Assembly (NCBI RefSeq): GCF_039652555.1
Contig: NZ_JBDJAF010000002.1
Location: 1 to 64,000, forward strand
Reading direction: 5' to 3'
DNA: 64,000 nt
Source of the DNA: Parafrigoribacterium mesophilum
GTDB lineage: Bacteria; Actinomycetota; Actinomycetes; Actinomycetales; Microbacteriaceae
The first letter of the stretch is position 1. Each line of letters begins with the position of its first letter. Positions 32,309 through 39,910 of the stretch are shown here, one piece after another. The notes under the pieces are model-generated. The model was not told where the DNA came from. It worked only from the letters and a program-made list of their open reading frames with translations, and searched no databases. The position numbers were made by a program, and so were the translations under genes.

Positions 32309-32493
32309 TGGCCGGCCGTTTGAAAGTAACCCAGATCAAGTCCAAGATCAGTGAGAAACAAGACCAACGCGATACGCTGCGCAGCCTCGGGCTGCACCGT
32401 ATCGGCGACATGGTGGTGCGCGAGGACAACTCCCAGAACCGGGGCTATGTCCGTCACGTCGCACACCTGGTGAAAGTCGAGGAGATTGACTAA
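32308..32493 (+). CDS. rpmD: 50S ribosomal protein L30
   Basis: 61 residues, normal. KVTQIKSKISEKQDQRDTLR and LGLHRIGDMVVREDN define L30. One-base overlaps on both sides show tight coupling. Confidence 0.96.
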   Translation: MAGRLKVTQIKSKISEKQDQRDTLRSLGLHRIGDMVVREDNSQNRGYVRHVAHLVKVEEID

Positions 32494-33188
32494 TGGCTGA
32501 CGAAGAAAAGCCGCGCCGTACTGAGCCTGCCGAAGTGAAGGCTAAAGCCTCGGCACCCAAGGCCGCTGCCACGAAGGCTGCTGCACCCAAGGCCGCCGCT
32601 GCCAAGGATGCCGCGCCAAAAGCCGCCGCCAAGTCCGACGCAACGAAGGACGCCGCCCCCAAGGCCGCTGCGAGCAAGACCGCTGCGAGCAAGACCGCCA
32701 AGGCTCCGGCCAAGGCCGCCACAACGCCGGCCGCCGACGTCGTGGCGCGCCCTCAGGTGCTCAAGATGCACCACCTGCGTCCCGCACCCGGTGCCAAGAA
32801 GGACCGCACCAGGGTCGGCCGTGGTGAAGGCTCCAAGGGCAAGACCGCCGGCCGCGGCACCAAGGGCACCAAAGCCCGGTACCAAATGCGTCCGGGCTTC
32901 GAAGCCGGGAACATCGGCTTCGTGATGCGGGCCCCGAAGCTGCGGGGGTTCAAGAACCCGTTCCGCGTCGAGTACCAGGTCGTGAATGTGGAGAAGCTCG
33001 CCGCGCTGTACCCCAATGGCGGCGACGTGACCACGGCCGACTTGGTCGCCAAGGGTGCCGTTCGGAAGAACGAGAAGGTCAAAGTTCTTGGGGACGGTGA
33101 GATAGCGGTTAAGCTGAACGTTGCAGTAGATAAGGTCTCTGGCGTAGCTTCGCAAAAGATCATCGCAGCGGGTGGCTCGGTAAACTAA
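32493..33188 (+). CDS. rplO: 50S ribosomal protein L15 with histone H1-like N-terminal extension
   Basis: 231 residues against about 147. The core starts near residue 88 (LKMHHLRPAPGAKKDRTRVG, then RGEGSKGKTAGRGTKG). Residues about 15-80 are tandem Lys-Ala-Pro units (APKAAA, TKAAAPK, SKTAASKTAKAPAK) resembling histone H1 tails. ATG 32493 overlaps the rpmD stop and no later Met precedes the core, so the extension is real. Possible nucleic-acid binding is inference. Confidence 0.95.
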   Translation: MADEEKPRRTEPAEVKAKASAPKAAATKAAAPKAAAAKDAAPKAAAKSDATKDAAPKAAASKTAASKTAKAPAKAATTPAADVVARPQVLKMHHLRPAPGAKKDRTRVGRGEGSKGKTAGRGTKGTKARYQMRPGFEAGNIGFVMRAPKLRGFKNPFRVEYQVVNVEKLAALYPNGGDVTTADLVAKGAVRKNEKVKVLGDGEIAVKLNVAVDKVSGVASQKIIAAGGSVN

Positions 33189-33246
33189 GTCGCTCGGGGC
33201 GGCCCGTCAGGGCCGCCACGGCTCTACCAGCTAGCCAGGAGGCCTT

Positions 33247-34572
33247 GTGTTCAGTGCTATCGCGCGGATATTCCGCACGCCCGATCTTCGCAAGAAGATC
33301 GGCTTCACGATTGCGCTCATCGCCCTGTTCCGACTGGGGTCGTTCATTCCCACCCCGTTCGTGGACTACGCGAACGTGCAGAAGTGTCTCGCCGCGGGCT
33401 CCGGAACCACGGGGCTGTACGACCTGGTCAACCTGTTCAGCGGCGGCGCGCTGCTGCAACTGTCCGTCTTCGCGCTCGGCATCATGCCGTACATCACCGC
33501 GTCGATCATCGTGCAGTTGTTGCGCGTGGTCATCCCGCACTTCGACGACTTGTACAAGGAAGGGCAGGCCGGTCAGGCCACCCTCACCCAGTACACGCGG
33601 TACCTGACCATCGGCCTGGGCATCCTTCAGTCCACGACTTTGGTCACCGTCGCTCGAAGCGGTGCGTTGTTCCCGACCTCGACCGGAACGCCGGAGTGCA
33701 GCCAGCTGCTCACGAATGACCAGTGGTACGCGATCCTGCTCATGGTCATCACCATGACCGCAGGCAACGGCCTGATCATGTGGATGGGCGAGCTGATCAC
33801 CGAGCGCGGTGTCGGCAACGGCATGTCGCTGCTGATCTTCATCTCGATCGCGGCAACCTTCCCGAGCGCCCTGTGGGGCATCGCGGTGGCCAAGAGCTTC
33901 GAGGTCTTCCTAATGGTGATCATCCTCGGCTTGGTCATCACCGGACTCGTGGTCTACGTCGAACAGTCGCAACGCCGCGTGCCGGTGCAATACGCCAAAC
34001 GGATGGTCGGCCGACGAACATTCGGTGGCAACAACACCTACATCCCGATCAAGGTCAACATGGCCGGGGTCATCCCGATCATCTTCGCGTCGTCGCTGCT
34101 GTACCTGCCCGCGTTGATCGCGCAGTTCAACCAGCCGAAGGGCGGCGGGCTGCCAGCGCCATGGGTGATCTGGATCACCGACAACCTCCGCTCCGGCGAC
34201 AGCGCGCTGTACATGCTGGTGTACTTCCTGCTCAACATCGGCTTCACATACTTCTACGTCGCCATCACGTTCAACCCAGAAGAAGTCGCCGACAACATGA
34301 AGAAGTACGGCGGATTCATTCCTGGCATCCGTGCCGGCCGGCCCACCGCCGAATACCTCGACTATGTGCTGTCCCGGATCACGCTGCCCGGTTCGCTGTA
34401 CCTGGCGCTGGTCGCGCTGATCCCGTTGTTCGCCCTGTCCACGGTGGGGGCGAACCAGAACTTCCCGTTCGGCGGTGCGAGTCTGCTCATTATCGTCGGC
34501 GTGGGGTTGGAGACTGTGAAGCAAATCGACGCGCAACTGCAACAGCGGCACTACGAGGGTCTGCTCCGATGA
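33247..34572 (+). CDS. secY: Preprotein translocase subunit SecY
   Basis: 441 residues, ten predicted membrane helices forming the Sec channel. FRTPDLRKKIGFTIALIALF start, plug-region GGALLQLSVFALGIMPYITA, and NMKKYGGFIPGIRAGRPTAE cytoplasmic loop are conserved. GTG 33247 with CCAGGAGG just upstream. A GC-rich hairpin near 33196-33219 lies in the 58-base gap after rplO. The stop overlaps the adk start (ATGA). Confidence 0.97.
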   Translation: MFSAIARIFRTPDLRKKIGFTIALIALFRLGSFIPTPFVDYANVQKCLAAGSGTTGLYDLVNLFSGGALLQLSVFALGIMPYITASIIVQLLRVVIPHFDDLYKEGQAGQATLTQYTRYLTIGLGILQSTTLVTVARSGALFPTSTGTPECSQLLTNDQWYAILLMVITMTAGNGLIMWMGELITERGVGNGMSLLIFISIAATFPSALWGIAVAKSFEVFLMVIILGLVITGLVVYVEQSQRRVPVQYAKRMVGRRTFGGNNTYIPIKVNMAGVIPIIFASSLLYLPALIAQFNQPKGGGLPAPWVIWITDNLRSGDSALYMLVYFLLNIGFTYFYVAITFNPEEVADNMKKYGGFIPGIRAGRPTAEYLDYVLSRITLPGSLYLALVALIPLFALSTVGANQNFPFGGASLLIIVGVGLETVKQIDAQLQQRHYEGLLR

Positions 34573-35186
34573 CGCACCTGTTGATCCTCGGTCCGCCCGG
34601 AGCGGGCAAGGGAACGCAATCGGCGCGCCTGGCTACGCTGTTCGGGATCCCCGCGATCGCGACCGGAGACATTTTCCGTTTGAACATCAAGAACGGTACC
34701 CCGCTCGGGCAGCAGGTGAAGAGCATTGTCGACGCCGGCGATTACGTGCCCGACTCGCTCACCAACGAGTTGGTGCGCACTCGACTGCTCGAAGCTGATG
34801 CCGCGGATGGTTTCCTCCTCGACGGATATCCCCGCACCATCGAGCAGGTCGGCTACCTCGACAGCACGCTGGCTGCACGCAAGCAAAGCCTCGACGCGGT
34901 GATCCGGCTCGAGGCGGATACCGAGGCCGTGGTCGCCCGGCTGCGCAAGCGCGCCGTCGAACAGGGCAGGGTGGACGACTCCGAAGAGGCCATCCGCCAC
35001 CGTCAGGACGTGTTCCGCCGCGAGACGGCTCCGTTGGTGGAGGTCTACCGTCAGCGCGGCCTGCTGGTGGCAGTGGATGGGCTCGGCCAGATCGATTCGG
35101 TCACGCTGCGCATCGTGACCGCGCTGGCGCAGCGGGGGATCGTACCGCCGGCATCCGATGCTCAGCCTGCTGCTGCGGTCGGATAG
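34569..35186 (+). CDS. adk: Adenylate kinase
   Basis: 205 residues. P-loop GPPGAGKGTQ at residues 7-16, NMP-binding part (ATGDIFRLNIKNGTPLG) and DGYPRTIEQ. The LID is of the short type without zinc ligands (RKRAVEQGRVDDSEEAIRHR). The C-terminal PPASDAQPAAAVG tail is extra. Interconverts ATP+AMP and ADP. ATG 34569 overlaps secY by 4 bases. Confidence 0.97.
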   Translation: MTHLLILGPPGAGKGTQSARLATLFGIPAIATGDIFRLNIKNGTPLGQQVKSIVDAGDYVPDSLTNELVRTRLLEADAADGFLLDGYPRTIEQVGYLDSTLAARKQSLDAVIRLEADTEAVVARLRKRAVEQGRVDDSEEAIRHRQDVFRRETAPLVEVYRQRGLLVAVDGLGQIDSVTLRIVTALAQRGIVPPASDAQPAAAVG

Positions 35187-35198
35187 GGCACCCTCGCA

Positions 35199-36035
35199 GT
35201 GCGTGTCCGTCCCAATATCTACAAATCGCCCGATGAAATGCGCCGGATGCTCCGGCCCGGCTTGGCCACTGCCGCGTCGTTGACCGCGGCGCGAGACGCC
35301 ATTGCTCCAGGAGCCACGACCAGGGAACTCGACCTGCTCGCGGAAGCCGCGATCCGTTCGCGCGGTGGTGTGTCCAACTTCAAGAAGGAGCCCGGCTATC
35401 GCCACACGATTTGCGCCTCGATCAACGAGGACATCGTGCACGGCATCCCGGGCGAACGGGTCCTGGCCGCCGGCGATATCGTCTCGATCGACAGCGGCGC
35501 GGAAGTCGGCGGCTGGAACGGTGACGCGGCCATCACGGTCGTGCTGCCCGACCCGGAACGCCCCGACCGTATCGCGGAGTTGACCGAGTTGTCGGATGTG
35601 ACCGAGCAGTCGCTGTGGTGCGGCATCGCCGCGCTGGCGTCCGCATCCCATCTCGGTGAGGTGGGCGCGGCGATCGAGGACTACATCGACAGCCGAGGCA
35701 GTTACGGCATTCTGGAGGACTACACCGGCCATGGCATCGGGCGTTCGATGCACGAAGAGCCGCCGGTGTTCAACTATCGCGTCCCGGACCGCGGCCCGCG
35801 GGTACGTCCCGGCCTGGTGGTGGCGATCGAACCGATGGTGACACTCGGCGGAATCGAGACGTTCGTGCGCCGAGACGGCTGGACGGTGGCCACCTCCGAC
35901 GGCACGGCGTCCGCGCACTGGGAGCATTCCATCGCAGTGCACGACGACGGTATCTGGGTACTCACCGCCGAGGACGGCGGTGCGGCCGGTCTCGCTCCCT
36001 TTGGTGTGACCCCGGTCCCGCTGCCGCAGCCCTAA
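35199..36035 (+). CDS. map: Methionine aminopeptidase, type I
   Basis: 278 residues. Removes N-terminal Met from nascent proteins. The metal ligands are visible: first Asp in SIDSGAEVGGWNGDAA (both Asp), His in GHGIGRSMHEEPPV, Glu in VAIEPMV and Glu in HWEHSIAV. GTG 35199 lies 12 bases after adk. The last gene of the spc run; a tandem repeat and a palindromic element follow directly. Confidence 0.96.
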   Translation: MRVRPNIYKSPDEMRRMLRPGLATAASLTAARDAIAPGATTRELDLLAEAAIRSRGGVSNFKKEPGYRHTICASINEDIVHGIPGERVLAAGDIVSIDSGAEVGGWNGDAAITVVLPDPERPDRIAELTELSDVTEQSLWCGIAALASASHLGEVGAAIEDYIDSRGSYGILEDYTGHGIGRSMHEEPPVFNYRVPDRGPRVRPGLVVAIEPMVTLGGIETFVRRDGWTVATSDGTASAHWEHSIAVHDDGIWVLTAEDGGAAGLAPFGVTPVPLPQP

Positions 36036-36074
36036 TCCGTTCAGCCTTAATCCCTTCAGCCTTAACCCGTTTCA
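36033..36074 (+). repeat. 15-base tandem repeat after map
   Basis: TAATCCGTTCAGCCT, TAATCCCTTCAGCCT and a partial TAACCCGTTTCA run in tandem from the map stop into the next palindrome. Confidence 0.75.
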
Positions 36075-36147
36075 AGGAGATTTTGTCTAACCCCGGCCGG
36101 ACCATCGGCATCCGGGACCCACGCGGACAGATTTTCCTTGAGATGGG
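36066..36147. repeat. Palindromic element, TCAAGGARATTYTGTC family, copy 1
   Basis: CCCGTTTCAAGGAGATTTTG... (36066-36087) pairs imperfectly with GGACAGATTTTCCTTGAGAT... (36125-36147) around a GC-rich centre of 37 bases. The same arms occur at 45326-45408. The rest of this 339-base gap holds a GGATGC-rich stretch (36164-36198) and the infA promoter. Confidence 0.8.
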
Positions 36148-36249
36148 ACTAGGGATGCCGAGGCGCGGATGCGGATGCGGGGCGGGGGCGGATGCGGGGA
36201 GCCGAGCTGGAGTAAAGACCCGAAGACGACCACGGTCCCGATTGTTCGA

Positions 36250-36296
36250 TTGGCGCATCCGCGTCTTTTACCATACGATTGATCCTTGGTGCCTGC
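36250..36296 (+). promoter_or_regulatory. infA promoter with conserved initiation region
   Basis: TTGGCG (36250-36255), an 18-base spacer and TACGAT (36274-36279) are followed by TTGATCCTTGGTGCCTGC (36279-36296). The same 18-base sequence follows an equally spaced promoter upstream of rplM. Confidence 0.6.
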
Positions 36297-36374
36297 AGTC
36301 GGCTTTGCCGTGCCCATCTCACCACAACCCATCCGCACGACCAGTATTTGTATTTTCTAGCGACAAGTGAGGCT

Positions 36375-36596
36375 ATGGCCAAAAAAGACGGTGTCATCGA
36401 GATCGAGGGCGCAGTGGTCGAGGCTCTGCCCAACGCGATGTTTCGCGTTGAGCTCACCAACGGACACAGAGTGCTTGCCCATATCTCGGGCAAGATGCGT
36501 CAGCACTACATCCGCATCCTCCCCGAGGACCGCGTGATCGTGGAGTTGAGCCCTTACGACCTGACCCGCGGCCGGATCGTCTACCGCTACAAGTAA
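36375..36596 (+). CDS. infA: Translation initiation factor IF-1
   Basis: 73 residues, standard. MAKKDGVIEIEGAVVEALPN and the S1-fold HISGKMRQHYIRILPEDRV are diagnostic. ATG 36375 gives the exact family length; the frame is open upstream to 36279 but without support. First gene of the alpha-type cluster, with its promoter about 95 bases upstream. Confidence 0.97.
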   Translation: MAKKDGVIEIEGAVVEALPNAMFRVELTNGHRVLAHISGKMRQHYIRILPEDRVIVELSPYDLTRGRIVYRYK

Positions 36597-36672
36597 CAAA
36601 TGCTGGATAAGTAACGGCCTCGCCTCGGCTGAATCCGGGAACAGGCACGACGACAGCGAAGAGAGAAACAAC

Positions 36673-36786
36673 ATGAAGGTCAACCCCAGCGTCAAGAAGA
36701 TCTGCGACAAGTGCAAGGTAATCCGTCGTAACGGTCGGGTCATGGTCATCTGCGAGAACCCGCGGCACAAGCAGCGCCAGGGCTAG
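36673..36786 (+). CDS. rpmJ: 50S ribosomal protein L36
   Basis: 37 residues: MKVNPSVKKICDKCKVIRRN followed by GRVMVICENPRHKQRQG. The zinc ligands C11, C14, C27 and H32 of the C+ form are all present. AGAGAGAAACAAC precedes ATG 36673. It is too small to be found by length-limited gene callers, but the family match is unambiguous and its place between infA and rpsM is canonical. Confidence 0.97.
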   Translation: MKVNPSVKKICDKCKVIRRNGRVMVICENPRHKQRQG

Positions 36787-36822
36787 GCGCCGCCCCTTCG
36801 AGTTCTTCGAGCCCTTCGAGAC

Positions 36823-36838
36823 GGTCGCTAGAGCGACC
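36823..36838. repeat. Short palindrome after rpmJ, related to the TCGAGAC repeats
   Basis: GGTCGCTAGAGCGACC is a perfect 16-base palindrome preceded by TTCGAGAC, resembling a decayed copy of the dispersed repeat. Confidence 0.5.
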
Positions 36839-36852
36839 TCCCCGGGGACCGG

Positions 36853-36929
36853 AAGTTACATAACTGAATAGAAGTACACGGCAAGATCGGATCCCGCACA
36901 GCGGGGGACACCTCGGGTGGAGGCCCGAG
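36853..36929 (+). promoter_or_regulatory. rpsM leader: TTACATAACT-N-AATA element and hairpin
   Basis: AAGTTACATAACTGAATAG (36853-36871) is almost repeated upstream of rpoA (37994-38019). A CTCGGG/CCCGAG hairpin (36912-36929) follows. The shared element may be a promoter or protein site for the split alpha cluster. Confidence 0.35.
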
Positions 36930-36978
36930 CACAGACCTTGTCCCACACCTCCACTGAAACAATCAGGAGAAAGCCACC

Positions 36979-37359
36979 ATGGCTCGTCTAGCAGGCGTAG
37001 ACATCCCACGCGACAAGCGTGTGGAAGTCGCACTGACCTACATTTACGGTGTCGGCCGCACGAGGGCGCTCAAGACCCTCGCCGACACGGCGATCAGCGG
37101 TGAGATTCGCGTCAAGGATCTCACCGACGATCAACTCATCGCCCTCCGCGACTACATTGAAGGCAACTTCAAGGTAGAAGGTGACCTCCGCCGCGAGGTC
37201 GCCGCCGACATCCGCCGCAAGGTCGAGATCGGCAGCTACCAGGGCATCCGCCATCGCCGCGGCCTGCCCGTTCACGGACAGCGCACCAAGACCAATGCGC
37301 GCACCCGCAAGGGACCGAAGCGCACCGTAGCCGGCAAGAAGAAGGCCGGCCGCAAGTAG
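36979..37359 (+). CDS. rpsM: 30S ribosomal protein S13
   Basis: 126 residues, normal. MARLAGVDIPRDKRVEVALT, the H2TH fold (YIYGVGRTRA) and the basic tail RGLPVHGQRTKTNARTRKGP that touches P-site tRNA identify S13. AGGAGAAAG precedes ATG 36979. Confidence 0.98.
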   Translation: MARLAGVDIPRDKRVEVALTYIYGVGRTRALKTLADTAISGEIRVKDLTDDQLIALRDYIEGNFKVEGDLRREVAADIRRKVEIGSYQGIRHRRGLPVHGQRTKTNARTRKGPKRTVAGKKKAGRK

Positions 37360-37437
37360 CCGATTTCCGCCCAGATGACGATGTGCCAGCGCACGCGTTG
37401 ATCCGGGCCGGAGCCATACAGGATTCAGGAGAAACAG

Positions 37438-37836
37438 ATGGCAACACCCAAGTCGGCTACTCGCAAGCCGCGCCGCAAGGAAAAGAAGAATATCGCCGTG
37501 GGCCAGGCCCACATCAAGAGCACGTTCAACAACACCATCGTGTCGATCACCGACCCGACCGGTGCGGTCATCAGCTGGGCATCGTCCGGCGGAGTGGGCT
37601 TCAAGGGATCGCGCAAGTCGACCCCGTACGCCGCCCAGTTGGCCGCGGAGTCCGCCGCCCGCCAGGCGCAAGAGCACGGCATGAAGAAGGTGGATGTCTT
37701 CGTCAAGGGACCCGGCTCAGGCCGCGAGACCGCGATCCGCTCCCTGCAGGCCGCTGGCCTCGAGGTCGGCTCGATCAACGATGTGACACCGCAGGCGCAC
37801 AACGGATGCCGTCCGCCGAAGCGCAGGCGCGTCTAA
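37438..37836 (+). CDS. rpsK: 30S ribosomal protein S11
   Basis: 132 residues. HIKSTFNNTIVSITDPTGAV, GRETAIRSLQAAGLEVGSIN and NGCRPPKRRRV at the end identify S11 of the 30S platform. AGGAGAAACAG precedes ATG 37438. rpsD, which follows in many bacteria, is not here; a 250-base gap leads to rpoA. Confidence 0.98.
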   Translation: MATPKSATRKPRRKEKKNIAVGQAHIKSTFNNTIVSITDPTGAVISWASSGGVGFKGSRKSTPYAAQLAAESAARQAQEHGMKKVDVFVKGPGSGRETAIRSLQAAGLEVGSINDVTPQAHNGCRPPKRRRV

Positions 37837-37867
37837 TTCCTTGATTGAGCGGGTAGAGAGTCCATTC

Positions 37868-37892
37868 GGGTCTCGACCAGCTCGACCACCGG
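37868..37892 (+). repeat. Dispersed GGGTCTCGACCAGCTCGACC repeat between rpsK and rpoA
   Basis: Matches the copies at 9302 and 13843. Degenerate pieces (GTTCGATCAGCGGAAGCTCG) follow to about 37989. Confidence 0.7.
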
Positions 37893-37993
37893 AGGGTCCG
37901 GATGCACGCTCGGCGCGGAGGATTTCGGCCGGGAGTATCTCGACAACTCGCCTAGCGGAAGTTCGATCAGCGGAAGCTCGATCACCGGAATAC

Positions 37994-38068
37994 AAGTTCT
38001 TACATAACTCAATAAATACCGACCGGCCCGCCACCGGTCGGACCCCAAGTGTCATATAGCGGACACTT
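37994..38068 (+). promoter_or_regulatory. rpoA leader: TTACATAACT element and two hairpins
   Basis: CTTACATAACTCAATAAATAC (37999-38019, 21 bases with the shared part TTACATAACT) resembles the rpsM leader. CCGACCGG/CCGGTCGG (38019-38041) and AAGTGTC/GACACTT (38047-38068) hairpins follow. These suggest separate control of rpoA-rplQ. Confidence 0.4.
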
Positions 38069-38086
38069 CGCCGAAAGGAAACAACA

Positions 38087-39076
38087 GTGCTCATCGCACA
38101 ACGTCCCACCCTGGCCGAGGAGAATATCTCGGAGTTCCGTTCGCGGTTCGTCATTGAACCACTGGAGCCCGGCTTCGGGTACACCCTCGGAAACTCCCTT
38201 CGCCGGACCTTGCTCTCCTCCATCCCGGGCGCCGCCGTCACCAGCATCCGCATTGACGGTGTGCTGCACGAGTTCAGCACCGTCGCCGGGGTGAAGGAGG
38301 ACGTCACCGAGATCATCCTCAACATCAAGGGTCTCGTCGTCTCCAGCGAACACGACGAGCCGATCACCGCTTACTTGCGCAAGCAGGGCGCGGGCCAGGT
38401 GACGGCAGCCGACATTTCGGCACCGGCCGGCGTCGAGATCCACAACCCCGAGTTGCTCATCGCGACCCTCAACGACAAAGCCAAGTTCGAACTCGAACTG
38501 ACCATCGAGCGTGGCCGCGGCTACGTCTCCGGATCGCAGAACCGCAACGAGTTCAGCGAGGCCGGCCAGATTCCGGTCGACTCGATCTACTCTCCGGTGC
38601 TCAAGGTCACCTACCGCGTCGAGGCCACCCGCGCCGGTGAGCGCACCGACTTCGACCGCCTCGTGGTGGATGTCGAGACCAAGCCGGCGATCACCCCACG
38701 GGATGCCATCGCCTCCGCTGGACGCACGCTCACGGAACTGTTCGGTCTGGCTCGCGAGTTGAACACCGCAGCGGAAGGCATTGAAATCGGCCCGGCGCCG
38801 GTGGATGCCGTACTGTCCAGCGAGCTCAGCATGCCGATCGAGGATCTCGACCTGTCCGTGCGCAGCTACAACTGCCTCAAGCGTGAGGGCATCAACAGCG
38901 TGAGCGAATTGGTCGCGCTGTCCGAGACGCAGCTGATGAACATCCGCAACTTCGGTCAGAAGTCGGTGGACGAGGTCAAGGACAAGCTCGTCGAGCTCGG
39001 CCTGTCGCTGAAGGATGCTGTTCCCGGATTCGACGGAGCCCATTTCTACAGCGGCTACGAGGACGAGACCAACTAG
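38087..39076 (+). CDS. rpoA: RNA polymerase alpha subunit
   Basis: 329 residues, full length. The N-terminal dimerisation domain includes EPLEPGFGYTLGNSLRRTLL. The C-terminal domain (about 250-315) has LSVRSYNCLKREGINSVSEL, which contacts UP elements and activators. GTG 38087 follows GAAAGGAAAC. Cotranscribed with rplQ. Confidence 0.98.
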   Translation: MLIAQRPTLAEENISEFRSRFVIEPLEPGFGYTLGNSLRRTLLSSIPGAAVTSIRIDGVLHEFSTVAGVKEDVTEIILNIKGLVVSSEHDEPITAYLRKQGAGQVTAADISAPAGVEIHNPELLIATLNDKAKFELELTIERGRGYVSGSQNRNEFSEAGQIPVDSIYSPVLKVTYRVEATRAGERTDFDRLVVDVETKPAITPRDAIASAGRTLTELFGLARELNTAAEGIEIGPAPVDAVLSSELSMPIEDLDLSVRSYNCLKREGINSVSELVALSETQLMNIRNFGQKSVDEVKDKLVELGLSLKDAVPGFDGAHFYSGYEDETN

Positions 39077-39128
39077 CTTCCGCGCGGAGCTGTCCACCAC
39101 CATTTGACGAGTACGGAGAAAACTGATC

Positions 39129-39737
39129 ATGCCAACGCCAACCAAGGGTCCACGCCTGGGCGGCGGTCCGGCTCACGAGCGCCTGATGCTCGCGAACCTC
39201 GCTGCCGCGCTGTTCACCCATAAATCCATCAAGACGACCGAGACGAAGGCCAAGCGCCTGCGTCCGGTCGCCGAGCGCCTCATCACGTTCGCCAAGCGCG
39301 GCGACATGCACTCGCGTCGCCGGGTGCTGGCCACCATCGGCGACAAGACCGTCGTTCACGAGTTGTTCACGCAGATCGCGCCCCAGGTCGCGGAGCGGGA
39401 AGGCGGTTACACCCGCATCACCAAGCTCGGCTTCCGCAAGGGCGACAACGCGCCCATGGTGCAGATCGAGCTGGTGCTTGAGCCGCTGAGGTCCGCCCCG
39501 GCTGCCAAGGTGTCCACCAAGGCGCCGAAGGCGGCCAAGGAGCCGGTTGCCGAAGAGGCAACCGCCGAGCCCGCCGCAGAGGCAGCCGAGGACGTCACCG
39601 CCGAGGTGCCGGCCACCGAGGTTCCCGTCGAGGACACCGCCGAGCCCGCGGACGCCGCCGCCACCGAGGCGACATCCGACGCCGCCGACGTCGCAGTCGA
39701 CAGCGCCGACGGTGCAGACACCGGCCGCAACCAGTAG
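39129..39737 (+). CDS. rplQ: 50S ribosomal protein L17 with acidic C-terminal extension
   Basis: 202 residues against about 120. The L17 core (KGPRLGGGPAHERLMLANLA, KRGDMHSRRRVLATIGDK) ends near residue 125. The rest is Ala/Glu/Val/Thr/Asp-rich (AAEDVTAEVPATEVPVEDTA). ACGGAGAAAAC precedes ATG 39129. A strong terminator follows. Confidence 0.96.
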   Translation: MPTPTKGPRLGGGPAHERLMLANLAAALFTHKSIKTTETKAKRLRPVAERLITFAKRGDMHSRRRVLATIGDKTVVHELFTQIAPQVAEREGGYTRITKLGFRKGDNAPMVQIELVLEPLRSAPAAKVSTKAPKAAKEPVAEEATAEPAAEAAEDVTAEVPATEVPVEDTAEPADAAATEATSDAADVAVDSADGADTGRNQ

Positions 39738-39746
39738 CACAACCTC

Positions 39747-39781
39747 CGAAGGCCCCGTTCCACGTCGGAACGGGGCCTTCG
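39747..39781. terminator. Terminator after rplQ
   Basis: CGAAGGCCCCGTTCC and GGAACGGGGCCTTCG form a perfect 15-base stem with a 5-base loop, 9 bases after rplQ. It also lies downstream of the convergent acyltransferase gene. The 129 bases to 39910 hold nothing else recognised. Confidence 0.85.
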
Positions 39782-39910
39782 CCGTGCAGCCGCGGCCACC
39801 GGCATCCGCTCGGCTGCGCCGGACACGATCGAGGGCGGATTGCAACACGCCGCATGAAACTGGCCAGAATCGCGGTGTGTCGCCCGGATCCCCGCGGTTG
39901 GGTACCGCCG

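Noticed and set aside
36279..36374. N-terminal extension of infA to 36279
   Set aside because: It would cover the promoter initiation region; IF-1 of 73 residues from ATG 36375 matches the family exactly.
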